DNA of 64,000 nt from NCBI GenBank assembly GCA_013076295.1, contig RQOL01000855.1, forward strand, positions 3,162,001 to 3,226,000. The letters are read 5' to 3'. The notes under the pieces were generated by a model. That model worked only from the letters and a program-made list of their open reading frames with translations. It searched no databases and was not told the DNA's origin. The number at the start of each line of letters is the position of its first letter. Position 1 is the first letter of the stretch. Source of the DNA: Sanderia malayensis. Taxonomy: Eukaryota; Cnidaria; Scyphozoa; Semaeostomeae; Pelagiidae. Below, in pieces: positions 23,831-34,797 of the stretch. The position numbers and the translations under genes are program-made.

Positions 23831-24133
23831 CTAGCCAAAACAAAAATGCATGTACCTATACTGCTGTTTATAAAACACATTGAAGCATGTGTGAAGCATT
23901 TTGTTTACGAGGCATCAAGTATAAAAATCACTCATATATGGCATCCTATATAGAATAGATATTTTTGTTTTCGAGTGCATCGCTAATAAACCATTTGATT
24001 AACGAATTTGTTTATCAAGGTAACATTAATGTACGATTCTAATACATAGATTCAAGAGCTAGTACATATTTACATTAGAATTAATAACAAAATTAAAGTC
24101 ATTTTTCAAAATAAACAAGGGCAAAACTGGATA

Positions 24134-24572
24134 TACCGTAAATTCTCTTGTAAGCCCCCCGGGGGGGCTTATTGTTTTTCAGTACTTAAAGAGGGGGCTT
24201 ATTAGAGAGGGGGGCTAAATTGAGAGAGAGGGCTTAATAAATATTTTGTAATAGAAAACCATTTTCAGTGGTGGAAATACATTAAATAATACATGAAATA
24301 CATTATTCAATGAAGTCTGTGTGAAAAACGTTTATATCTACAATACTGAAGCCTAAATGATTTGAATTTGAATTTGTTGAGAAGTATTGAACGACCAATG
24401 AATAAAATGAAAATCTCAGTTGTTTGTCAAGTTTACTTATTTTGGCATCAGTGAAGATTGGGGGGGGGCTAAATTGAGAGGGGGGCTTATTAAATTTTTC
24501 CTTCTGAAAAGGGGGGCTAATTAGAGAGGGGGGCTTAATTGAGAGGGGGGGCTTAATAGAGAATTTACGGTA
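24134..24572. mobile_element. MITE with perfect 14-bp terminal inverted repeats
   Basis: The ends are TACCGTAAATTCTC and its exact reverse complement, flanked by GATA on both sides (or a TA duplication if the first TA is target). The interior contains G-run motifs GGGGGGCTTATTA and GGGGGGCTAAATTGAGAG. No transposase frame is seen. Its TIR starts like that of the element at 56858-57428. Confidence 0.85.
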
Positions 24573-25070
24573 GATAAACAACAATTAACATTGAATCATC
24601 TTGAAAGGTCTATTGACCTCAGGGGGGCTTACTTAAATTTTGAAGTTTCAGAGGAGAGGGAGGTGAAATGAAGTTCGTAAATAAGCTCCAGAAAAATTAT
24701 TATGTAAGCTAACTGAAAAACGACTTCTGTAAACAATTATTGTTTAATCAATTACAATTCTATCATTGTTCACAATATCAAGAACAATTGATTTCAAGTC
24801 TGGTTTTGAAAGGGGTGCTTAATCGAGTTTTTAAATGGCTGGTTATTTATACCAATTCTACTTTCGGTACAGTACTACGCTACAGTGTGTTAATCTTGAA
24901 AGTATATGTGTTTTGTTTCTTGTTCTTGTGTGTTTTGTGTTTGTTTGGTGCTATTGCTTAAAGGTAGATTCCATGCATGTAGATTTTGTCTCTCAGTATC
25001 ATTTAGAATACCACATAATTACTATGCTTTGGTATGTCGATTTTTCCGGGCATCTGGAATTTACAAGACT

Positions 25071-25252
25071 GAAGCCCTATTTACACCACACAAACTAACC
25101 CGGGTCAGTTTAACCCGGCTCAATTTAACTCGAGTCACTTCATTAAATCCGGGTTAAACCTGGGTTAGTTGCATTTACACTACAAAAACTAACCTGAATT
25201 AACTTAACCTCCGGTAAACCTAGGTTAGTTTGGATGGTTTAATTAGGGCTTT
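25071..25252. mobile_element. MITE with AAGCCCTA terminal inverted repeats
   Basis: The left end AAGCCCTATTTACACCACAC and the reversed right end AAGCCCTAATTAAACCATCC both continue into AAACTAACC. This gives imperfect 30-bp inverted repeats around an interior rich in the palindrome-like AACCCGGGT / AACCTGGGTT words. It is non-coding. Confidence 0.7.
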
Positions 25253-25380
25253 ATCATCATCAACTTAAAATCTTCTGCATTACATGTATGCGTTGTGTGA
25301 CGTGTCTGGGACAAGTTGGCTCAGTCATGCAGCTGTAACTTCCATTTCTTGTTGATGGTTTTATCAATCCAGTTATGACT

Positions 25381-25386
25381 TTTATT
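25381..25386 (-). terminator. Poly(A) signal of gene B
   Basis: TTTATT on the plus strand is AATAAA on the minus strand, about 20 nt past the TAG at 25405. It supports 25405 as the true end of gene B. Confidence 0.7.
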
Positions 25387-25404
25387 TCATGTCTTCTTGT
25401 GATT

Positions 25405-28400
25405 CTACAGAGTCATAATGATTAATTTCTTGACCCTTGCTGCTTTATTTAGTCTATCAAAATGTTCAATGTGTCTTTTTGACCCTGTCGTTGATTTTTT
25501 CTTCGCTTTTTTATTCACATGTTTTTTCGTATGTTTTCTCACTTTGTGCTTTTTTATTGGGTCTGCGGCTTGTATATCGCCTGTTTTCTTGAGCATGAAA
25601 AAACCTTTGCTCCTAACAATTCTGTGCTTTAACCTTTTGCCAGGTAGGATGCTTTTAGATGCTTTGTTTTCATTTTTTAGGCTTCCTATTGCTTCATTGA
25701 GTTTCTCTTTCAACACTTCACCATCCTTGCCTACTATGTTTCCCTCACTGTTGACACTCAATCCCAGTTTTGGAGCAAGTTTAGCTCCTAGGCTTTCCAG
25801 ATTGGTCTCCTTTCCGTTTCCAAATGTGAAGCCGTTTCCATTGTTAAAAGAACTACCACCATTGCCAGAGCTACCACCTCCATTACCTGCAGATGACCCT
25901 CCTTCCCCTCCGCCTTCCCCGTTAGAGCCTCCACCATTTGAACCACCACCTGTGAATCCATTTCCGTTAGTTCCTCCACCATTTGAGCCCCCACCTGTGA
26001 GTCCACCTCCATTAGAACCTCCACCATTTGAACCACCACCGACACCACCACCGCCACCTCCACCGCCACCACCACCAGCACCACCTGACCCACCACCGTT
26101 GACTGGCACTGGCACTGGTATTCCTACCGCGGGTGTTGGCTTTGAGCCAGTGACACCTTTAGCAAGACCTAACAGGAGATCCATAGTTTGTTCGGGCGAC
26201 TTTTTTAACATTGATCTTGCGCATATTCCTCCGCACGCTTTTCCTGTCTTCTCTGGGTCATCATTTGGCAATGCTAATGCCACATCGGCGCAGAGTTTTC
26301 CGCAAATCGTTTTCATCATTTCCATCTCAGGCTCAAATTTTGAAGCATATTCTCTTTCAAGCTGGGGTGCCATTTGGTTTGCCAGTTGCTGTGCAACTCT
26401 GGCTTGCAACGGTGTTAGTTCTGGTGCTCCTCCTTGTAAGCCAGTCCTTTGCCCTCCTCCAGTTGGACCTTGCATACCTCCCCCAGCTGGTCCTTGCATA
26501 CCTCCTCCAGCTGGTCCTTGCATACCTCCCCCAGCTGGTCCTTGCATACCTCCTCCAGCTGGTCCTTGCATACCTCCTCCAGCTGGTCCTTGCATGCCTC
26601 CTCCAGCTGGTCCTTGCATACCGCCCCCAGCAGGCCCTTGCATACCTCCTCCAGCTGGTCCTTGCATACCTCCCCCAGCTGGTCCTTGCATGCCTCCTCC
26701 AGCTGGTCCTTGCATACCGCCCCCAGCAGGCCCTTGCATACCTCCTCCAGCTGGTCCTTGCATACCTCCCCCAGCTGGTCCTTGCATACCTCCACCAGCT
26801 GGTCCTTGCATGCCTCCTCCAGCTGGTCTTTGTACTCCACCGCCTCCCTGACCTCCATTTCCATTGTTAATATTTCCTCCTCCCGTTCCGCCCATGTTTG
26901 TACCTCCTCCTCCTCCACCACCCTGTTGCCCAACATTCATTCCAGGCTGACCACCGTTGCCCCCTTGCTGAACTAGCGGTTGCTTGCCACCCTGAACCCC
27001 ACCAATCTTTCCAAGTCCAGCATTTCCATTTAAAGATGCCCCGGTAACACCTGGAACTGAACCAAGCCCCGTTGTTCCTGGCCCAACCTGCCCTGATCCT
27101 CCTGCATTGGCATATTTTCCAGGTTTCATCGATGCTTGTCCTTGATTTTGGATTGGCTTTTTATTTGCCATGGCATTCACTGAAGCTTGCTTCAGTGCAT
27201 TGGCTGTTCTTGCGGCAGAAGCCTCAGCCCCTCCGGGCACACCTGCCTCTTTACCGTTATTCATCGCCCCGTTAGCGTTGGCATTTGCATTAACTGCAGG
27301 CGATTTTTGCTGTGCTTTGTACCCTCCTCTTGATGGTCCTTGGCCATTGTAGCCTTGCTTCATTCCATCATCTTGTCCTCTTGTCTCGGGATTACTTTCC
27401 TGAACAGGCTTCTTAACAGGACTATTATCAGGCTTTTCTTTCAGGCCTTCTGCTAGACTATCTTGCTTCTTATTTCCCACGTCACTGTGTGACATTGTAC
27501 CTCCAAATGAGATCGCATGGCCGTTGTCTGGTGCTATCTTGCAGATGAATTGGAATCTATTCCAACATGGCACATCACTCCAGTCCATGGTCGGGTTCAT
27601 CACCGCGCAATCTTCGTTATGTGTCGCTTGTCCGCTCCTTATGTTTCCATCATCTGGCTCGAGATTGTTCCAGTTTGTGTAGCGTGCAGGTGTCCTACGA
27701 AGCAGAAGCATGCTCAGTTGTGAATCTCAGTCTGAAATGTCTGTTATAAATTCAAGTTTCATAATCTTGTTGTAGTATCAGTGTTGGGCCATTGGTTTTT
27801 CGTGGATAGATGCATAGATGTCCATATAAATACTTGGCAATCTCTATTGTTAACTATCCAAAGTGCTTTTACAAAAGATTAAGTTAGCATACAGAGACGG
27901 ATGCTATTTTTATGTGCCACAATCGGAAGCATATGTACCACGTGCGGTACAAGTGATTGGCCGTTAAAAAGCTGACTTATTTGTATGTTCAACTTTGAAT
28001 GACTTTGACGTCCCCATCAATAGAAATTGTCAAGTATTTATGTTGATTAATGTTGAGTTAATTATGGTATATAAATGTTTCTTACTTGTCCTTCCATTGC
28101 CAGACTCCCTCGTTTTCTTGATCTGTGAATCCAATCCAGTAATGCCCTTTTTCTGGTATCACATTCGTTTGAATAAACTCCTGCTCTTCCTTGTCACCTA
28201 TGCTGACCAGTTCGCCACCGAGCGATTGACATTTGGAACTTGCTTCCGACCAGGTTAGCGTGGCTCTACTGACAGCAAACATGAACTCGTTTCCATCCCT
28301 ATTCGTGTAGGATATCGCTACAGAAATAGAATCAAAGGGAGGCTGATTAGAAATTGATCAATTTTTCTGTGCGAACTATGCGGAAATTCTGTGCTTGTGT

Positions 28401-31400
28401 TTTCTACAGTTATTTTATCGCCGTGGATTAGTACTTCGTACTTTTTCATGAAGAATTCACTGAGTGCCTGTTAGTGTGGCAGTGTGTTCCGTCATAGGTA
28501 ATGACAAGGATCTATCTTTATTGTTTTTATTGTGTTGTTTCGAGTCATGTTTACTGTCAGCAGTTTGCTAACCTGAATGAAAGAAAAACACCGTCGTTGT
28601 TCACGTCACTGTGTCACGTGGCCAGCTATGTCCAGAAGTACTAACCCAAACGATAAATCTAGCCATCTAGCGTGCGCGCGCAAATACAGTACTCTAATGC
28701 TTTATAGTACTTCTGTGCGGACAGCAACTTACTGTTATGTGGGTAAATGTATGCATGGTATATATAAAGCTGGTAATGGAATGCTTTTCTTTTTACCAGG
28801 GGAAGAAAACAAGCTTCAGGGAAGGAAAAGTGCGAGGAAAAGATTCAGAGAAGGGACATAATAGGATAAGGTATGGTAGTACAACAATGTATTAACTTAT
28901 TAGTATGTATGTTTCGATGGAGTGTTGTACAGTATTGCCAGTCGTTTGGACAGTACTTTGACGTGATTTCAGATTCAGCTCATATGGACGACACACGATC
29001 ATATAATCTAAGACATAAGCAACTTACCTCCTGTCATTCCTTCTTGAACGTCACCTCTTCTTTTTCCAACCTCGTCGACTTTTTTTTCAACATTTGATAT
29101 CTTCTTTCGACGTCTGAAGCCATGTTTCTCTCCACCAAGTCCAGTTGCAGATTCTTCCTTTTTTTCTCGATGCAGAGCTCTCTGCTTTTTCGTTCTCTGC
29201 TTCTTCGATGCGGATTTTATGCTCGAGCGTTTCTCGATTGCTTTTTGCTGGAGCAATTCGCTTTTATCGGAGCTTTGACTTGGATACATCAGCTCAATAA
29301 TACGCATGTCCTTGTGATCGTACTGTTTCTTGCTATTTTTAGCGAATGCATGGTTCTTTCTATTGTTTTTGTTATTACGGTTGTGGTGAGACGATCTTCT
29401 TCCATGGCGGGAAGATTTCTTCCGTCCTGAAGAAGCGTGTCTTGTAAAGTCCCGTTTCAACGGGTTTTCTGTTGAGTTCTTTTTTTCGCTTCCATCTGAA
29501 GAAGAAGGTGGAGGATTTGAAGTTTTGTCAAAGGCATTTGCATTAGTCTTATTGTTAGTGTTATTATTGCTGGCTAGCTGATTCGCAGTTGAAGATGTTG
29601 CATTGTTGTTTGACTTGGTCGTATTCATTGACGCGGTATTATCCGCTGCAGCGGTTTTATTTACGGCGTTTGAATTTGTGGTTGCATTTGAGACAGCGGT
29701 GGCATTTGAGCTATTGGCCTTTGAAGCTGCCTCTACAAGTGATTTTGATTTCCTCGCAGCAGAAATGCTTTCGTTAAGTATTGCGTCAGTTTGATTTAAA
29801 ACCGCAGTGGTTTGCTGCAACATGGCTGTAATCTCATCATTTGTGGCATCAGAAAGAGGCATCGGCAAGATTGCTCCACCGGTTCCATGTGCCTTAGTAT
29901 TCCGATCATCGATCTTATCCTTTTGACGGGCACGTGATGACTGCTTGCTATCCAGATGCGGATTTGTATAGCGTCGATGGTGATGTTCATGTTTTTGATG
30001 ATTCCGTTGATTGTGGTAATTTTGATGTTTTTGAGGTATTGGTTTACCATCCGAAGTATAGTACTGTGGCGTGTCGTATTTATATTCATCTTCTATGCTG
30101 TTGTCTGTTCCTTCCAACGCAGATTTGACTTCCAAATCTGCATCTTCGATATCTTTGACCTCGGATTCCATTGCTTCGTTATCGAAATGAACCCTCATAT
30201 CAGCATTTTCGGTGAGGACATTACCCCGTCCTGATGTTACCCCAAATAGGTGATATTTTTTGCGCTTTCTGCGTCCCATTGGGCCTGTTCTGTGAGTGGA
30301 GATAACCTGCTTCCTTTCTCCATTCTCATTTTCCTGTTTACTCTGATTAGAATCTTCATTGCTTCCTTGAGCTCTGTCATCACCATCATTATCATCATCG
30401 TTAGCAGCATCACTATCATCTTCAGGACCATCAATATTACCCCTACTATTTGCTCTCCCATAATCATCTTCATCACCATCTGCACCGCTTTTTATTTCAT
30501 TCACCCCATCACTATCCACATGGACTTTATCTCTTCCAATATCCCTGATCATGTCCTTCTCAAAGTCACCTTCCAAGCGGCCGAGCTTTTGACCATTCAC
30601 ATATTTCTCCGCACCTTGCATAACGCTCTTCACGTTCGTATCTTCATCTTCAATCGCCTTGACTTCCATCTTCAATGCCTCATCATCGAGATGCATTTGC
30701 AGCTCGTCTTTTCCCATCCTGTGTTGTTCACCTGATTTGCTATCAGTGAACTTGGACATCACATCAGAAATGTCACGGTCATCCGAGGAATACCCTCTTC
30801 CAGCTTCTCTCCCTCCTATCCCTAAGGTGCTTTTTGTTAGTTCACTGACGTAATTCTCAGTATCTGATGGATTGCTGTCTTTCTTGACATTTAACCCAGA
30901 GTAGATCATTCTCATTGCTTTATCTATGGCTGCTTCACTTGTTGTTAATTTCTTACCTTGTTCTCCCACATCCTTTGCAGTGTTTCTTTGAATCGTTGTT
31001 TTCGTATCTCCTCTTGTATCTGTTGTTAATTCACTTTCGCTGTGATCACCTGCAAGTGCTTTTTGCAAGCTAGCAGCCTCGAGTTGCTCTTCCTCTGGAG
31101 AAACGAGGCTCTTTCCTTCGTCGTCTTCATTCGACTCGACTGCCTCCGAGCCGACTCCTGTCGTGTCGGACGAAAGTCGCGCACTACTATCACTGACACT
31201 TCCATCGGATAATTGTTCTAACGTTTTTGTAGCTACAGCATTATCGGACGATTGCTGTAAGGTGTTTGTGTGAGGAGCGTTATCGTTCGCCACCGACGCT
31301 CCGACGCCAGTATCAGAACCTATCTCGCTCCCATCTTGGTTTTCCTCGTAATTTTGTTCATTTCCATCAACGTGATCGTCGTTATTTGTCGTGATGTAAC

Positions 31401-32780
31401 TCGCGTCTATCGTTTCGCTAGGCTCAGTCGATTCTTCTTCCTTGTGTTTCACAATAGAAGGCGTGTCTTCATTTCCAACGTACATTGATGGCCTATGTTT
31501 GTCCGTCCGACTTTGCGAGTTCTCTTCATGATGCTCGCTGTATGCCCCATCGTCAGTGCCCGCCGCGAGTTTGCCTATTCGTTCCTTGTCGTTCAATTTC
31601 CAATAAAGCTCTCCGGTTGTAAGATCGGTGTTAGCTGCATCGCCGATTGTTATATCCTTCTCCTTCTTATCGTTGTCCACCCATACTATAAAAGTAGATG
31701 TATCACTCAATCAATCACAATGTGGAAACTTCAGTGCATGTTGTGTTTGCGTGAATGCAAGTAGTAGCAGATTGAATGTACAAGGAGAAAGCCACCAGCT
31801 CATGTTTACAGTGTGGTATTCCGTAATCACGTTATTTCTCACATAACTGCCTTGGAGCTAGCATGGACTCGTTCAAACCTATTCACTGTATTTTACTACT
31901 ATCCAACACGGTGTTTACTTTTATTATCGTCACTGCAATAGACCTTGGGCTTGTAGCACGATTGTCTCAACATATATATGTATATGTATGTTTTGATGTA
32001 TGTATATATATATATATTTGTATATGTATGTTTTGTATGTATGTATGTATGTATGTATGTATGTATGTATGTATGTATATGCTTCTATATATAGTGTAAG
32101 GTTTGTCTGCCGAGTGTTTTTGCATGAAAGTCAGAGCTAGAGAGAATCAGTCTTTTCTTTTCTGGATTTCTATTGTCAGCACTTTGTACTTTGTACATCG
32201 AGTACTGTGTTCCGGTAGGGACAGCACGTCTTATATGTGATAGGCTTGTCGGGAACATTTTTCTTCAAAATGTCAGCTGAATTATCACCAGGTGTTTACG
32301 GAGTTAAGTAAACATTAAGGACAATGCAAGTTTGCAACATCAACCAGCTGTTAGTTTTGAGTTAGGGAATTACGAAACGTTAGGAAATTTGTTGACCTTG
32401 TTGTAATGAAGTTATTTAAAATTACGAGGCATTTATGCAATAACGCATTTATGCAATAACTAATTTATGCGAGTTATGCGTTGGGTTAATTAAACTGGAC
32501 TTCACACTCGTTTGCAGATTCACAAGAAAGTGAGAGACCATCGTTTCATATCTGCTTTCATTTGTCATATCCATGATTTTTGCTAACCGAAAGTAAAGCA
32601 TCTACACCTGTGTATGTCTATCTATTCTATCTACGAATCTATTTACCACATCTTCAACGATGAGCTGAGTGGGTTCATACCTATGGTTCCATCGACATCG
32701 TGGTCAGCTCCTGCCTCCTCATAAAATGCACAAAATAACAGCAGTAACGTAAACAAAGAGAGTCCCAACTGTAGTCGCAT
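25405..32780 (-). CDS. Gene B: secreted C-type lectin-domain protein with low-complexity arms (4 coding exons)
   Basis: Exons: 32780-32681, 31685-29028, 28317-28086, 27694-25405; phases 1, 1 and 2 agree, giving 1,759 aa. Exon 1 encodes a classical signal peptide (MRLQLGLSLFTLLLLFCAF). Exon 2 is an acidic Ser/Asn/Asp/Glu-rich arm with a duplicated module and dibasic KRK sites. Exons 3-4 form one C-type lectin domain: WSEASSKCQSLGGELVSI, YWIGF, NLEPDDG, DCAVM, DWSDVPCW, FICK; all four core cysteines are present, and EPD and WSD look competent for calcium. Then follow Gly/Asn/Gln-rich sequence, about 15 GPAGGGMQ repeats, a four-Cys helical segment, poly-Gly and a Lys-rich tail (RKHTKKHVNKKAKKK). 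The exon 2 frame reads past 29028, but GTAAGT there joins the lectin exon in phase. Extracellular sugar- or mineral-binding structural role inferred. No known orthologue recognised. Confidence 0.85.
26457..26845 (-). repeat. 24-bp GPAGGGMQ tandem array in gene B
   Basis: About 15 copies of a 24-bp unit encode the octapeptide GPAGGGMQ. Differences are mainly silent (CCC/CCT, ATA/ATG contexts), which suggests the peptide is under constraint while the DNA drifts. Confidence 0.9.
27500..28317 (-). other. C-type lectin-like domain of gene B
   Basis: Split by one phase-2 intron (28085 to 27695) inside the long-loop region after WKDK. The WIGL-type motif is YWIGF. The calcium-site motifs read EPD and WSD. 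The four conserved cysteines are in SSKC, EDC, VPC and FIC. Confidence 0.9.
31960..32096. repeat. TATG/TA microsatellite in gene B intron 1
   Basis: Runs of TATGTATG and TATATATA within the first intron. Non-coding. Confidence 0.9.
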
Positions 32781-34797
32781 CGTTAAACATCATTCATTTC
32801 TTAATCAAGCTATACTAAACTTCATTTGGCACAGGCATATGCAAAGACAATAATATATGAAATCCCCGAGTTTCATCAAGTTTCGCAAATGAGCAACACA
32901 GAGCTATAGCTATCCACACCGTAGCAGATATGCCTGGCTCGTAAACCGTTTAGTTTTACCTGTGCACCGGGTCAAGAGGTCGTCATCGTTGTTGCTCTGC
33001 ATTAGAGTTCAATACCATGCGCGATTTACGCCATACACACGGCAAATACCTGTTACGCAGAATACCGATTCTACTGTTATGAACAGCGTTCAGGTTGTTA
33101 ATTAAAATAACTCGCAAAGCAGCCTGAATTGAACCTGTGAATTTCACATATAGATTCGCGTTGAATTCTTGCCTACACGTGGATAGCAGCACGAGATTTC
33201 TTGAAAGATTTAAAGGGGGTTGTTTATTGAAGAATTTGAAGGATTTGAACTCAGAAACTGAGTGCAAATGCTGGTGCATTTCGTGATTCAGTATTTTGAT
33301 ATGTTTGTTCACGCTCGATTCATGCTGGCTGTAGTGAGGTCGACTTTGTTATACAAACTAGTGCAGCTCTATTGATGATAAAATCTGACCGAGAATCAAA
33401 CAATTTGCTGTTGTTATTGCCATTAACAAACGGCTTGCATTCTCTACATGCAACATAATGCCTTCGCAACTGCATTCGCAGTTACTGCTCTGTTTCCAGT
33501 TGAAATATAAATGACTTCAGTTCATGCCAATGTACTGTACTGTGTTATGATGCTTATTAAAACCACCCGAAGGCATTGTGTTAGCATCTAGCATCTTAGA
33601 TCCCCGTCAACACGCAACCCAGCCATGATATATTGAGACTACATCAAGCTCAAAAGAACGTTTAGCAGCTTGTGCAATTGTTGCATAATTTACATGCAGA
33701 ATTAAAAACGTTGCACTGGGCCTCTAACTTTTACAAGCCCAATTCATTTCGTCACTCATGTGAAACATCTAGTAGTTTTAACCCAATTTGTATTAACGAA
33801 GTTTTGAAATTGGGTGTACCTGCATATTACGCTCATAAGCAGTGTGCTATGTGCGTAATGAATTTTAACATACATGTGCCATCTCTGAAGCATAGGTTCC
33901 AAGATAGTGTTAATCAGTAAGTGCACCATGCTATGAGCAATACATCGTAGACTGAAAGCCCAGGCTGAAAGTGCTGAAAGTTTCTGTTCCTGAAAGTGCT
34001 TTGCACCCAGGAACAGAAAACTACAGAATCACAGAGAAGCATCGTGGAAGGGGGGTTGGATTGAGAGGGTAATACCAGTGAAATATCTTATGTTACAGAA
34101 TGATGCAACGTTTTCATGCAACTACAGATCTTCTCCTTTGAGGATTGTTAGGAATGGGCTTGCTTTATTGATTCATTAGTAGAAATCCAATTTTCATTAA
34201 CTTTTCATCCAACTTCCAATTTCCGACCTTTGTTTGCATTTGAAAATAAATTAGATTTTAACAAATGCATTGTTGTGATGAATGAGTCATTAAATCAAAA
34301 CGGATTTCAGCTAGACACACTTTGCTAAACTCATCTATAATCACCCCTGAAACTGCCCTGCACCTTGTAATGCCTTGTCACATATCGCACAGTGGGAACT
34401 ACTTGTCTCACAACAGCCCCAAGAAGTTGATACTCTTTATTGAAGTAATAGCAATACAATGCTTTTTGCCTTGATTCCGTAGACTTTAAGCCGATTGCGA
34501 TCAATCGATACTTACAAACTAAATCAAGCAACGTATAAACTACCAGCCAATTTTCCACCGCCTTTCGACATCGCTGCTTCATTAGTGATTCTACCTTGAA
34601 ATTGAATCATAATTTGTATAATTTCTCGCAAAATGCTCGCTCCACATCTTGTAACATTATGTACAGTAAAATATAAAGCTGATATATACTGTATAAACTG
34701 ACTGATACAGATATATGGATTTTTTATTAACGTTCTTTGAATTTCCGTCACCATCTCTGTGTGAATTGAATGAATCACATTGGTAGAAGATTTTAGG
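32781..34797. promoter_or_regulatory. Divergent intergenic region shared by genes B and C
   Basis: These 2.0 kb separate the start codons of two secreted low-complexity genes transcribed away from each other. AT-rich stretches near 34670-34710 hold TATA-like words (ATATAAAG, TATATACTG) upstream of gene C. No other gene is supported; the frames inside are short and without features. A shared regulatory region is inferred from orientation. Confidence 0.55.

Larger units (their letters stand above)
23831..25404. other. Interval upstream of gene A exons; holds two MITEs
   Basis: The missing first exon and promoter of gene A should be here, but I found no ATG-led hydrophobic frame ending in phase 1 at a good donor. 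Two MITE-like elements occupy 24134-24572 and 25071-25252. Confidence 0.55.

Noticed and set aside
24303..24584. Minus-strand frame of 93 codons rich in KPP/SPP
   Set aside because: It is the G-run interior and end of the MITE at 24134-24572, not a gene.
24629..24708. Candidate first exon of gene A (hydrophobic LAYIIIFLELIYELHF, donor GTAAGC, minus strand)
   Set aside because: No ATG, and it ends in phase 2, whereas the next known exon needs phase 1.
25418..26851. Plus-strand Pro-rich frame (477 codons) opposite gene B
   Set aside because: Antisense of the Gly-rich and GPAGGGMQ region. Gene B has a signal peptide, lectin domain and in-phase splicing on the minus strand.
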